Under the pieces are notes generated by a model. It saw only the letters and a list, made by a program, of their open reading frames with translations, was not told the DNA's origin and did not search any database. From Hypericum androsaemum (taxonomy: Eukaryota > Streptophyta > Magnoliopsida > Malpighiales > Hypericaceae), in contig OZ023181.1 of the NCBI GenBank assembly GCA_963995505.1, positions 9,213,487-9,277,486 on the forward strand: 64,000 nucleotides of DNA. The letters are read 5' to 3'. The translations under genes were made by a program, and so were the position numbers. Below are positions 33,231 to 46,419 of the stretch, piece after piece; the first letter of the stretch is position 1; the number at the start of each line of letters is the position of its first letter.

Positions 33231-35972
33231 ACGGGAGGAAAATTGGGAATTTTTCAGTTGCTCAACCCTAATGTTATTAAATTATGTAATATTCGGATAT
33301 TTACTGAGTAAATCAATCTATGTTCGAGTCAATATGACATTTGGAAATTGACAAAACTCTACTTGATAATTTCTTAAAAGAAGCTCTGGTTATGCTAAAA
33401 CAACAATTTTATTCATTGATTCAAGTGTCTATTGTTATACCATTCTTCTACCTCCTGAACTAAGAAAAATCAAAACGGTATGGGAAAAAAAAGTAGAAAA
33501 AAACCATTGATTCCAAACGTCAACAAGTGCACCAATTTAACAAGTCGTTAGATGCCAAAGGGCTTTCAAAAAAATAAATCGTTAGATATATCTAAAAGAA
33601 ATACTACTTGTCTCGAATAAAGCACAGTTATAATAATCTCGTCAATATATTGTTTGATAAAAAAAACGACCGAAGACTGATAAAAACACACAGAAAATCA
33701 ACTTTGCATCACAGTAAGTGTGTATTCAGTCGGTCTACGAGATAATCAGAGGCAGGTATGTGTGCAAATATATAAGGACTTGGCAGGTGATAATATTTAA
33801 AAAGTTCTGTTAACGATACCACTTTTTTTTATTGATCACACAAATTATCGCACATTAAAATAAACTTATCACAAGTAGGTCAACCCAAAGTATCCAAAGA
33901 AGAGGTTAGTTGATAAGAATTTTTTGGACCGGGTAGTTCGGCTTGTCGTCGTCAAGGAAAGAAACAGTCATTAGTTCCAACAGAACTACAGGCTCCTCAG
34001 CTAGTAGTACCCTGACGAGCAGCTCTCCCAGCCGGCAATTGTCGCCGGCTCGCATTGGTCATGAGCGCTATGGACTTTACCGTTTTTAAAAGAGGCCAAT
34101 TCGATATTCACAACATGGTAAGCGGGTCGATGTGGAATTAATATCCTATATTCAAAAATGTGATCGAAGTAGAAATGGTTAAGGTCGTTTTCTCAGAAAA
34201 AGGAGAAGAAAAGAGAAAGATTTTTTTAAAATATAATTTTTAAATATAATTTTTTAAGGGTTTGTATACTTAATTGTTTATTTTTAACAATATTTTCATC
34301 TATAAATGTTTTTTTATTATTTTCTTTCAATTCTATGTTATTTCACAATTTAGAATTTATGTACTTTATTTTTATTTTTATCAGTTTTCTTAGAAAAGCT
34401 AAATGGTTGATATGGAAAAGTAATTATTTTTATAGTATATAATTTATACGTTTCGAAACCTCATAATCTAATCGAGGAATTCATTTCCAAATTCTTAAAA
34501 ATTCAATTGGTTGGAGCTTAACATTTATTTGCAAATCTCACTTTTAAGTTACCTGGATTTGACTTTTTTTTGTTGAAAAGTTGAAGTATATTAACAGTAT
34601 AGGGTAAAATATACAAGAGAAGCCCTAACCTCGCAGAGGTATAGCAAAAGGACAGCCCTAGTTACAACCCTTTTACAGAGCAAACCCTAATAATAACAAA
34701 AGCAATCACCCTGCATCTCTGAATGTACCCAGATAGAGCGATATCTTCACGTGTAAAATAATTTGTCGCGCCCGACCAAAATAACCATTTACTAACTTTC
34801 AAATGGGTAGAATATTAACAAAGCTCCTGATTACATCTCGAAGCAACCAGATTTGACTATAACTATAACAAATCCCAGCGGAGTAGATAAAATGAGATTT
34901 TCATAAAATAAAAAGCTTAATCTCTATATTTTTTAAGAAATAAAAGAAATCATAAAAAATAAAAAGTATTTTAAAGTTTCTTGTAAGTTTATTTTTTCCT
35001 ATTTTTCTTTCAATTTCAAGTTACTACAAAATTACAAAATTTAAGAATTTATGGAGGTATATTGTGAGAACCGTAAAATAAGTTTGAACAATAATTGAAA
35101 ATAGAGTGATCTAATTGTAACTAGTAAAAGGTAGGTTTAGTACTTTGGTATTTAAGTTAGAGTTCAGAATTATTATTTATTTTTTGAAAATTAATAATTA
35201 CAATATCATTCAGTAACCAAAATAATATTGCAAAAATAAATTATTCATGCTCCACAACTGGAGTATCAACGATGGTCCGCTGGACGTATTGGTCTTTTTC
35301 TGTATCCTTCCTCAGATGACTGTATTTATCAACTAGGGACTATTTTATAAAATCACAGACGTTGATCTTAAGGTAATGAGTTGGTAAATTTTTTACACTT
35401 TTCTAACTAATTTGGGAACAAGACCCATCGGATCGAAGATTGCACAGGCTTTGACTTCGCCAACGAGCGAAAAATGGGAAGCGTGCAAACACAACTATGG
35501 GCACGAGATCAACTCACTCAGATACCATGCTAGAATCTCTATATCCAACCTAAAATTTTAAGACAATATATTAGTAAATTTTTTACACTTATAAATTACC
35601 CCACTCATTCACTAAGTCAGATGAGATTCTCAACAATTACTCCTTAAACATTTCTCAACATGATTTAACCCGACCATTCTCGTAAATATGACCAAAAACA
35701 TAATAATAACCATAACATTCAAATGGAATTTATTTCTTCAATAAGACATAAACTGGATCATGTATGGCTGCTACCCATACGTTTTTCAAATGCTGAACTA
35801 TTATTGTTATGACCAATCCTCACAGACTAGACTAGACTAGGTCATATTCCTTTTTTTTTGTGAGATTTAAATTATTTTCACAATTTCGGATCTTAGACGG
35901 TCATGGAATTCGATCCTCTGACCTCATGCTTAAAGATTGACACCGTATCTATCAGACCATAAGTTGGTTAGG
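33231..35972. other. AT-rich intergenic DNA
   Basis: No gene is seen. The stretch 34570-34770 read on the minus strand (TTGTAACTAGGGCTGTCC, then a run of A after ACTTTTCAAC) resembles the 3' end of a LINE, with low confidence. Polypyrimidine and AT-rich blocks at 34200-34450 and 34900-35060 look alike but I could not establish a repeat unit. Confidence 0.4.
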
Positions 35973-37526
35973 TCACATTCCTTTAGTTGCACCGCATCCC
36001 ATAATGGAAGAAAGCAACTGTCCGACCCTATCGATCCCGTACTCGAACACCACCCCCATCCCCATGTAGAAATGCGAGTCCGTATGGCAATGGAACAGCC
36101 ACACTCCCGGGTTCTCCGTACGGAACCGCAGCGCGGTCCATCCGTACTGGTGGAAAGGCACCGTATTCTTCATCACCGGGTCCTTGAGGTTGTACTTCTT
36201 GTAGTCTTTGAACCGGTCGAACTTGCCCCTCCCGTAGCCAAGCACTCAGAACTCGTGCCCATGCAGGTGCCACGGATGCGTGTCGCTCGAGTTGGGCCCC
36301 AAGTTGTTGGCGTTCTGGAGGATAATGTCCACTGTTTTATTGAACGGGAGGCGGTACACGGCATTGCTCGTTGAGCCGTTGCTGTTCGCGGGGGGCATGA
36401 AGATGTCGTACTTGGCGTAGTCATAGCCCTCGGGCGGCTGGTTTTGGCTGAACTCATTGGTTAGTTTATGTTTCATGGCGATCAAGTATGGCGTGCGGGG
36501 GAGGTTCAGCGAGACATTGTTTATAGACCACCGGACGTAACCATTGACTCTGTTCTGTGTGCTTAGCAGCACGATGAACTTGTTACTCGCATGAGGAGGC
36601 TTCACAATGTAGCCCGACCGGCCCTTGATCTTGAGGCTCTGCTGGAACCTCGACGTAATGTTGTTCCAAGCAGGGCCCGGGGGAGGATGAGTTTTCGGAT
36701 TGTTCGGATAGTAGTCCAGTACGGCCAGCCCCTGCGGGGTGGTGCGGTTTCTGTCGACAACGTCTGTCGTCATCCAATAGTTCCGCGACGGGTCTTGGTC
36801 GGCCTTGATCAGGACCGAGTATGTCTCCCCGGAGAATATGTACAGGTTTTGTACTGTGAAAGGCTCAACGTTATGGTCATCTGCCTCCACCACAGTCATC
36901 ATGTGACCCTGCATTTTTTAATCGAACACAATATTAATTCTACACAGTTTCAATCGATAATTATGAAGATTATTATAAAACGCAATACCAAAGATGTTAC
37001 CTGAATTTGGAAACTTAATGATGATAGAAAGTCTGAGACGGTAAGTTTTCCCGCTGACCACTGTCATAGTAAAATAAGAACAATCCGGGTTCGAAGCGTT
37101 GCAAACTTGTTTATCCAAACCTGAACAGCTAAATTTTCCTCTTCCTTGTAAAAGAAGCGACTGGAATTGGAGGAGATCGTAAGTGGAACATTATCATCGA
37201 TTAGGTACTAAAAGCAAAGGAACAGCGATGACAGGTAATGACAACCTGAGGCTCCCCAATCCAGACAAAGTTTCTTGAAGACAAGCCAGTGGCGTGTTCA
37301 TGGGTGCTCTTATGATACCAATCATTAAGGATAATGCTCCTGTCGTAATCATAATCGTAAGGCTCGGATTGTCCGTCGGGAAGTGCCACTTGGATCGAAC
37401 CATATAAGCCGTCGTCCTTCCGAAGGCCGTAATGAGAATGGTACAAGTACGTCCCTGGCTGCAACATTTGGACGAGAAGCAAGAATTAGGCGGGACACAA
37501 TATGTTACAGGATTGATATTGCGTAT

Positions 37527-39086
37527 TGTTAGTATATATGTGCTAGAGACAATCCTAGTAAGGACATTTGTACTTGATTATATTCAGTTATTTTGTATTA
37601 TTAATTTATAATATTCGGCATTACACTTATTGAATATAATGTTTGATTGTTTGCGCATATTTATGTTAGTGTTCTCATGAACTAATATTGTCATTGAGAA
37701 TGTGAAATCTCAGATGATTGTGAACATAGTTCTTAAATAGTCACAATCAATGATCATCGAGAATGAGATATCGATGATGCAATTGAGATTGGTGTGCGAT
37801 GTGCATCATATCCTTCGAGGATGTAGTAGTTCTCACAACTACAAAATACTAGGTATTTTATGATGGATGCACTGATACTTTAGAGAGTATTGCCATGCCC
37901 GACCGAGAAACTTTTTGGTATATTCTATTTACGTGTCTACGGAAATATAGGTTTATGGAGTAGTGCAATAGTCCTCCGACTTGAGGTCATTACGCACGAC
38001 ATGTACGGAGTGATGGACTTTGACTATGGCCAAAGCTTGCACTCCTGACGGGGTAGATACGGCATGTATTGGGTACGTCACGAAGTGCATGTACGTGCTA
38101 GTTGAGCCAAGAATAGGATTCATTCATCAAATAGACTTGGAGAGAATACTTGTCTTCTCATAACTAATTGGATCGTTAGTCATTGGCCAATGCACGTTAC
38201 TTTTGGAATGGTGTCTAAAAGTGACAATATGATCAATTAGTAGAATGAGATAATATGATTAAGTTATTTGAATAGACACTTCATCATGTTCTAGACTTAA
38301 TCAAGTATTCGTGATTGAAAAGACCGTATCACTATGAGCTTCATACTATAGGTAGTTGCAGTATCCTCGCAACGTACCTCATATGTTGAGATTGTCTGGT
38401 CTATTGTCTAAAGTTCGACTAAGACCATTAGTTCGACTAATTGCTTGACATGTGATGGCCTATGGGTCACACAACAAGTAGTCTTTTTGATCAAGAATAT
38501 TTAATCTATAGAGAAATATTATAATTCTATTAGATAGAATTATAGTTATTTAATTAAATTAGATTAATTAATATATAGTAAAACTAATCAAGTATTGGAT
38601 AAATTGATTAGATAAAAAAATGTTAATCGGACCTCAAGACCCAAAGATAAATTAACATGGAAGTGTTAATTGGGCCTCAAGGCCCAAAAGGTGATTAACG
38701 TGGAAGCCAAGCCAAGGGCTTACAGCTTCTTCCACACGAAAATTACTCCTAATAAGGATAGGAATTATTTAATAGTTTTTACTATATATATACATGTGAT
38801 ATAGGTTAATGGTAGGCCAACAATAAACCTACACATAAAAGTTTCTCTAGTTATTTTTGAATATAGAATTTTCCTAGCAAATTATCGAAGATATCAACTA
38901 TGAAGAGTTCGTAAACGAGGGTTACGTGGATACCATAGTTGAGGATTCGATCTACAACGTACTGTAAGAGTTATCTAACTATGTTGTTATATTTTATGTT
39001 ATACTGCCATGATCAGGATTCGTGTTGGTAAAAAAATTTATCTTCCGCTGCTGCGAACCTAGAGTTCGTGTTTATAAAATCCAACA
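37527..39086 (+). repeat. 5' LTR of the copia element
   Basis: Pairs with 44641-46209. TTTTTACTATATATATACATG near 38780 is a candidate TATA region, about 300 bases before the LTR end. No standard primer site directly follows. Confidence 0.92.
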
Positions 39087-40464
39087 GTAATATTAAAACT
39101 TCAGGCTGATTTTATGGCAGTATACATAGTATATCCTTGTGGATAGAATTATGTGAAATTTTGATCTGTTTGTGCCATGTTTAATTCTAAATCGGAGTAT
39201 AGAATTGACACGGACCGATGAAAAAGGTTTTGCAATTGTTTAATCTAACCGCACAAAAGGAATTGAAACGTGCGATCAAGTTTTAGACTAAAATATAAAC
39301 CTTCAGTTAACCAAGTATTGAAGAAGGTGTATTAGGGTATTAGATACCGGAACTATGGATGGATCTAAATAATGTTTAGTTTCGATAAATTCAAACTGTT
39401 ACTGCGATAAATTCAATCTCAGTGATAACTTAGTTTTATTTGTTACTGTGATGGAATATAAAATTGGGTTCATTGGTTTGCCGCTTATTGAAGTTTTTCC
39501 TAGGGGCAATCTTTGAGAATTTAAAATTTTACAGGGACTTATGTGAAATTTGTGGATCCAAAATTACAGTTTTGCACTTGGGGCGTTTCTGAAATTTCTG
39601 GATCAGCTAGTAAATTACAATTTAATCCCTGGATTAATTTTTAAATTTTAGAAGGTAATAAGAGGCTATTTCGTTGGACGAAAATTGGGCAAAATATTTT
39701 AAAAGGGCTTTAGAAATTGACCGAAAACTTGAAGCTTGTTGGTAGTTCTAATTTAGAAATAATTTTACCTACGAATAATTATTGCCTTGCACTTTTATTT
39801 GATATATGTGTAAAGCATGATTATTATATTTCGGGATTAAATTTCGTTAAATGTTTATATTTTATTTTCTAGGTTAGATCTCAGTATATGTTATATGAAC
39901 TATTTGTGGATCTTGTTTGAGCAAGTTAAATACCCCGACGTGAAATGTTCCTCAAACTTAAATATGATTTTCATTTAGAATGAATGATGTCTTCCGTCAT
40001 AATTAAGAGAAACCGATATTTTGCTCTATAATATTTAAGACCAAAGTCTTTTGCTTGGAACTACGTCTTATGGAACTTTTATAGGGACATGCAAATATCG
40101 CCGTGTGATGGTTGTAAACCACCTAAGTTATTTCACTAGCCAAAGTAAGAAAATAACGAGGGAACATCGATTGGACTAGGTCCGATAACTAGGAATTGCA
40201 TAAACTGCAATTGGTTTAAAGACCTACCAGTTCTGCTGTTACAGTCACCAGCCAAAGTAGGAGTTTAATAAGAATGTGGATCCTAGTCCATTAAGATTTA
40301 TATTAGATATAAATTCTTACTCTTTTGATAAGGTCGTTGAGTATGTGAAAATAATAGAGACAAAATAAAGCTAAAGGCCATGTTTATTTTGATTGATGAA
40401 TGTTGATCATCGAAATCATATGTTTTAATTCCCGTTTTAATTTTATTTCCTTAGGTGTGTTGAA

Positions 40465-41090
40465 ATGGCTAACATATCGTTGAGATTTGTACTGAAATCG
40501 AACAAGTTGGCTAGGCCAAATTTTTTGGATTGACACCGAAACATGCATTTGGTGCTAAGGTAAGAAAGGATTGAGTACGTGTTGGACACGCCTATCCCTG
40601 TAACCCCTCCGGCTGGTTCTCCTAAACTTGCTACGTTTGACGTAGAGGCTCAAAAGAAGCATTAGGATGATGCGAAGCAGGCGCAGTGTGTTATGTTACT
40701 TGGTATGACACCTGAGCTACAAAGGCAGCATGAGAGTATGAATCCCTATGAGATGTTGAGGCACTTGAAGGATTTATTTGACTCTGAATCTCGTTCTGAG
40801 AAATATGAGGTCATGAGAGATCTTTTCAGGTGTAGAATGTCTGAAGGAGGGAAGGTCTCACCTCATATTCTAAGATGATTGGGCTCATCGAGAAGTTGGG
40901 TACTCGGGTATCAAACTAGAGAATGATGTCTTGGTGTGCGCCATTCTTCAGTCACTTCATGATTCATATTCTAGCTTCATAGTGAACTATAATATGAATA
41001 AGCTAGAGTTGACTATGCCTGAGCTGCATAACATGCTTAAGACTTTTGAAGGTACTACTTCGAAGGAAAAAAATGTGCTCATGGTGAGCT
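40465..41090 (+). pseudogene. copia gag
   Basis: The frame begins MANISLRFVLKSNKLARPNF and, after a TGA in place of the tryptophan of the conserved LDW, continues to the part 40693-40878 with QHESMNPYEMLRHLKDLFDS and EVMRDLFRCRMSEGGKV, typical of plant copia gag (UBN2 family). A frame change follows SPHIL. It would form the particle shell. Confidence 0.8.
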
Positions 41091-41184
41091 AAAGAAAAAG
41101 AAGAACAAGGCTAAGAATAGTTCTAAGTCCAAGTTCCTTAATCCTAAGGGTGGTATTCAAAAGAAAGAGCAGGTTGGCAAGGAT

Positions 41185-41613
41185 GTGTGCCTCCACTGCA
41201 AGAAAAAGGGGCACTGGAAGAGAGACCGCAAGATTCTGGCTGCTGAGAATAAGACACTAGGTATTTCTGGCTCCGGAACATGTATGTTTATAATTGAGAT
41301 AAACATGTCCACCAATAGATCTGACTACTGGGTATCAGATACCGCATGTGGCTCACACATTTGTACAAATATTCAGGGTCTCAAAGACAGCAGGGCGGTT
41401 AGACCGGGTGAGATCGCCTTATGTGTGGAAAATAGAGCACGAGTTACTGCTGAGCGTGTAGGGACATATAGTATAGACTTACCGAGTGGGTATAAATTAG
41501 AACTTAATAATTATTATTTTATTTCATCTATTACTAGAAACATTATTTCCATTTCAATGTTGGACATTGAAGGATTTTCCTTCCATTTTTCTAATAGTAG
41601 TTACTACTTTTAA
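41185..41613 (+). pseudogene. copia zinc knuckle and protease
   Basis: VCLHCKKKGHWKRDRK is a CCHC zinc knuckle in which the last cysteine is now arginine. DYWVSDTACGSHICTNIQGL follows, the copia protease active site (usually DTG or DSG, here DTA), then the SISMLDIEGF end of the domain. The frame is that of gag and of integrase. Confidence 0.85.
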
Positions 41614-41739
41614 TAAAATAGTATTGTTTATAGAAATGCCTCTCTTTCGAATGGTTTATACTTGTTAAATAGTAGACATGATGTTCTTAATGTGTAGAAC
41701 AAGAAGCTCAAATTAAGTAATTAGAAAAATCCCACCTTC

Positions 41740-42795
41740 TTATGGCATTATAGACTTAGTCATGCCAATGAGAAAAGAATTGTAAGGTTAAGAAAGTTAG
41801 ACTACTTAACCCCATTTGACTTTGAGTCTTATGAAAAATGTGAATCTTGTCTCAAAAGCAAAATGACTAACAAATCTTTTACTGGAAAAGGGATAAGAGC
41901 CAAAGAAGTGCTAGATCTGGTTCACAGTAACGTGTGTGGGCCACTACCCACTCGAGCAATGGGTGGTTTCAGATACTTCGTCACTTTTACTAATGACCTC
42001 TCTAGGTATGGATACGTGTATCTTATGAAACACAAATTCGAGACCTTTGAGAAGTTTAAGGAGTATAAAGCAGAAGTAGAGAAACAACTTGGGAAGAGTA
42101 TCAAGACTCTTCGATCAGATCGAGGAGGTGAATACCTTAGCCATGAATACCTTAGCCTAGATTATTTAAAGTTACATGGGGTCCAATCACAATGGACACC
42201 TCCCGGAATACCACAAATGAATGGTGTGTCTGAAAGGAGAAACCGAACCCCGTTAGACATGGTAAGGTCCATGATGAGTTTCTCCTCTCTTCCAACATTT
42301 CTTTGGGATTATGCACTCTAAACTTCAATCTACATTCTGAATAGGATCCCATCTAAATCAGTTGAAAGGACACCATACGAGTTATGGTGTTGTAAGGAGC
42401 CATCATTCTCACATATTAAGACGTGGGGTTGCCCTGTGTATGTGAAGAAGATGCTCACTGATAAGTTAGAATCCAAAGGTAAAAAAGATTACTTTGTGGG
42501 ATATCCTAAGGAAACAAAGGGATATTATTTCTATCTCCCTAAGAAACAAAAGATTATTATTTCTAGACAGGCGACGTTCCTTGAAAATGACTATGTCTTT
42601 AAAAGACAAGGTCGTAGAAAGATAGAGCTTGAAGAAATTCAAGAACCACAAGGTAATGCTGAGGCTAAGGACTTGTCGGATAACCACGACAAGGAATCAG
42701 TGAGAACATTCAGTGATTCTCATGGTGGGAGTCTTTCACTAGGTGATAGTCTTCCAGCCAGTGGGAGCATAGTTAGGGATAACTTGCATGCGTAA
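41740..42795 (+). pseudogene. copia integrase
   Basis: The pre-integrase HLRHxx-type part (RLSHANEKRI near 41755) is followed by the core: VLDLVHSNVCGPLPTRAMGG, in which the first catalytic aspartate is asparagine, TLRSDRGGEYLS with the second aspartate, and GVSERRNRT with the glutamate. A TAA after WDYAL (42319) ends the core. The region 42436-42795 continues in the same frame with GKKDYFVGYPKETKGYYFYL, a copia-specific C-terminal motif. Confidence 0.88.
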
Positions 42796-42814
42796 GATAC
42801 CCCAATTAGACTGA

Positions 42815-44040
42815 ATGAGAATAATTTGGACATTGTTCAATCTCCTACTCTGGAAATGCGTGAAAGCATCGCTCCTGAGAATTCAACTGCGATTGATCAA
42901 ATCATTACAGAAGAACCTCTTCACGATCAGAATGAACAGCCTGCATAAGTGCAACTCCGTAAGTCTACTAGGATTTGTCGTCCACCCTTCAAGTTTACTT
43001 TCCTCATGGAGGAACATGATGATGTTGAAATTCTGGACAAGGATGAACCTAAAATTTATACTGAAGCGATGTTAGACATCAATTCAGGGAAGTGGCTAGA
43101 AGCCATAAAATTCGAGTTGGACTCGATGTATACGAATCAAGTCTGGAACTTGGTGGAATTGCCTGAAGGGTTTAATCCCATCGGCTACAAATGGTCTTCA
43201 AGAAGAAGATCGATGTAGATGGCAAAGTGCAAACCTACAAGGCTAAGTTGGTGACGAAGGGTTATAAGCAACGCGAGGGCATTGATTATGACGAGACCTT
43301 TTCACCAGTTACAAAGACCAAGTCCATTCAGATTTTACTTGCTATATCTGCATACTAAGATTATGAGATTTGGCAAATAGATGTCAAAATGGCTTTCCTT
43401 AATGGGAATCTCGAGGAGAATGTCTTTATGACACAGCCAGAAGGTTTTGTATCCAATTCAAATCCAAAATTAGTATGCAAGCTGCAAAGGTCCATTTATG
43501 GATTAAAGCAAGCTTCTAGGAGTTGAAATATCCATTTCGATGAAGCTATCAAATCATTTAACTTTGTCAGAAATGCGGAAGATCCATGCATTTATCAAAA
43601 ATACTGCAGGGATAAGATTATTTTCATTATCATATATGTTGATGACATATTAATTTTGGGAAATAGTATCCCGCTAATACAATCTGTGAAAGATTGGCTG
43701 TCCAAGACCTTCATGATGAAGGACTTGGGTGAAGCTTGCTACATGCTTGGCATAAAGATTTACAGAGATAGATCTAGCAGGATGTTGAGGCGATCACAAT
43801 TCATGTACATAGACAAGGTACTGAAGCATTTTAAAATGGAAGACTCTAAGAGAGATTTTCTAATAGCAAATCATGAGATTAAGCTGTCTATGAAGGATTG
43901 TCCTTCTGAAGAAACAGAAATCGAGTATATGGATGATATCTCATATGCAACTTCGATTGGATCAATCATGTACGCCATGACTTGCACTAGGCCCGATGTG
44001 GCATACGCTATCAGCATCACTGGTAGATTCTAGAAGAATC
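42815..44040 (+). pseudogene. copia reverse transcriptase
   Basis: Starts with EAMLDINSGKWLEAIKFELD and NLVELPEGFNPIGYKW. One base is missing at about 43193, which moves the frame; from there [40 protein letters not shown] and IYGLKQASR follow. The catalytic YVDDIL is near 43635. The part 43656-44033 has MKDLGEACYMLGIKIYRDRS. A TAA near 43356 and a TGA near 43526 (tryptophan site) break it. Confidence 0.9.
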
Positions 44041-44640
44041 CAGTGGAACCTCATTGGGTTATTGTTAAGAACATTCTAAAGTATCTTAGACGAACTAAAG
44101 AATGTTTCTTAGTCTATGGTGGTCAGCCAGAACTTGTTGTAACTGGATTTACTGATGCCAGTTTCATGAATGACCTTGATGATTTTAAGTCGCAATCGGG
44201 GTATGCCTTCATGCTCAATGGCAGAACGGTGAGCTGAAATAGTTTCAAGCAAGATACGATTGTAGATTCAACAACTGAAGCTGAGTATATAGGGATTGCA
44301 TCAGAAGTCACGAAGGAGGTTATTTGGATTTTAGAGTTCTTGAAAGAACTAGGGGTACTTCCGAGTGCCAGTTTACCAATAAATTTGTATTGTGATAACA
44401 CTGGTGCGGTTACACAAGCAAAAGAACCAAGATACAATAATAGAAATAAGCATGTACAAAGGCCTTATCACTTGATCTGAGAGATCATAGCGAGAAAGGA
44501 AATAGAATTAGAACGTATTCCCACAGAGGATAACCTGGCTGATTATTTCACCAAATCACTCAGTATTCAAAAGCATGGTAGACACTTTGAGAATCTGGGT
44601 GTTAGATATATGGGTGATGACTCTAGGCTAAGTGGGAGAT
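44040..44640 (+). pseudogene. copia RNase H
   Basis: VVTGFTDASFMNDLDDFKSQ, SQSGYAFMLNGRTVS, STTEAEYIGIASEVTKEVIW and LPINLYCDNTGAVTQAKEP are the four blocks of copia RNase H. Stops are TAG near 44030, TGA near 44235 (tryptophan site) and TGA near 44478. LADYFTKSLSIQKHGRHFEN closes the polyprotein just before the purine tract and the 3' LTR. Confidence 0.9.
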
Positions 44641-46209
44641 TGTTAGTATATATATCCTAGAGACAATTCTAGTATGGACATTTGTACTAGATCATATTCA
44701 GTTATTTCGTATTATTAATTTATAATACTCGGTATTACACTTATTGAATATAATATTTGATTATTTGTGTATATTCAAGTTAGTATTCCCATGAACTAAT
44801 GTTGTCATTGAGAATGTGAGATCTCAGATGACTATGAACATAGTTCTTAAATAGCCACAATCAATAATCATCGAGAATGAGATATCGATGATGCAATTGA
44901 GATTGGTATGCGATCTGCATCATATCTTTCGAGGATGTAGTAGTTCTCACAACTACTAAATACTAGGTATTTCATGATGGATGCATGGATACTTTAGAGA
45001 GTATTGGCATGCCCGACCGAGAAACTATTTGGTGTATTCTATTTACGTGTCTACGGGAATATCGGTTTGTGGAGTAGTGCAATAGTCCTCCGACTTGAGG
45101 TCAATACGCACGACATGTACGGAGTGATGGACTTTGACCATGACCAAAGCTTGCACTCTTGACGGGGTAGATACGGCATGTGTTGGGTACATCACGAAGT
45201 GCATGTGCGTGGTAGTTGAGCCAAGAATAGGATTCATTCATCAAATAGACTTGGAGAGAATACTTGTCTTCTCATAACTAATTGGATCGTTAATCATTGG
45301 CCAATGCACGTTACTTTTGGAATGGTGTCTAAAAGTGACAATATGATCAATTAGTAGAATGAGATAATATGATTAAGTTATTTGAATAGACACTTCATCA
45401 TGTTCTAGACTTAATCGAGTATTCGTGAGTGAAATGACCGTATCACTATGAGCTTAATATTACAGGTAGTTGTAATATCCTCGCAACGTACCTTATATGT
45501 TGAGATTGTCTGGTCTGTTATCTAGGGTTCAACTAAGACCATTAGTTCGACTAATTGCTTGACATGGGAGGGCCTATGGATCACACAACAAGTAGTCTTA
45601 GTTTATGAATTGAAGTTGATTAGATTAAATATTAATTTGATCAAGAATATTTAATCTATAGAAAAATATTATAATTCTATTAGATGAAATTATTATTGTT
45701 TAATTAAATTAGATTTAATTAATATATAACAAATTGATTCTATCAAGAAAATGTTAATCGAACTTCAAGGCCCAAGGCAAATTAACGTGGAAAAGTTAAC
45801 TGGACCTCCAGGCCCAAAAGGTGATTAACGTGGAAGCCAAGCCAAGGGCTTACAACTTGTTCCCCACGAAAATTACTCCTAGTAAGGAGGAATTATTTAA
45901 TAGTTTTCACTATATATATACATGTGATATAGGTTAATGGTACGCCAACAATAAACCTACACATAAAGTTTCTCTAGTTATTTTCGAATATAGAATTCTC
46001 CTAGCGAATTCTTTAATCAACTGTCAAGAGTTCGTAAACGAGGACTACGTGGATACTATAGTTGAGGATTCGATCTACAACGTACTGTAAGAGTTCTCTA
46101 ACTATGTTGTTATATTTTATGTTATACTGCCATGATCGGGATTCGTATTGGTAAAAAAATTTATCTTCCGCTACTGCGAATCTAGAGTTCGTGTTTATAA
46201 AATCCAACA
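44641..46209 (+). repeat. 3' LTR of the copia element
   Basis: Matches 37527-39086 with scattered substitutions and small indels, including a 40-base block (near 45600-45640) absent from the 5' copy. Its end AATCCAACA lies 28 bases from the 3' border of exon 2 of the pseudogene. Confidence 0.92.
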
Positions 46210-46419
46210 CATTATTTCGGTCGAGTCCAATTGTACCCTGTCAACTACGAACTGGTACTTGAAAGTTTCCCTCGGCAGGATGGGATACTTTGTCACCCCT
46301 TCAGTTCTTTCAAACCAAGGTGTCCCATGCTCTTTATATATACAACAACAAATACCAACGTCAAATAAAAAAACTCAATCGACATATTGGTCCCCTTGGG
46401 AAGTTCCCTTCACGTGAGA

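Larger units (their letters stand above)
37527..46209 (+). mobile_element. Ty1/copia LTR retrotransposon in intron 2 of the pseudogene
   Basis: Two long terminal repeats (37527-39086 and 44641-46209) that start TGTTAGTATATAT and end AAAATCCAACA enclose gag, protease, integrase, reverse transcriptase and RNase H in copia order, opposite to the transcription of the host gene. A purine tract AAGTGGGAGA precedes the 3' LTR. The copies are very similar over 1.56 kb, so the insertion is not old, but the coding part has many stops. The five bases on either side (CGTAT and CATTA) do not match, so a target duplication is lost or was never there. Confidence 0.93.

Noticed and set aside
37522..46214. 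Target duplication of the copia element
   Set aside because: CGTAT on the left and CATTA on the right do not match well enough to call a duplication.
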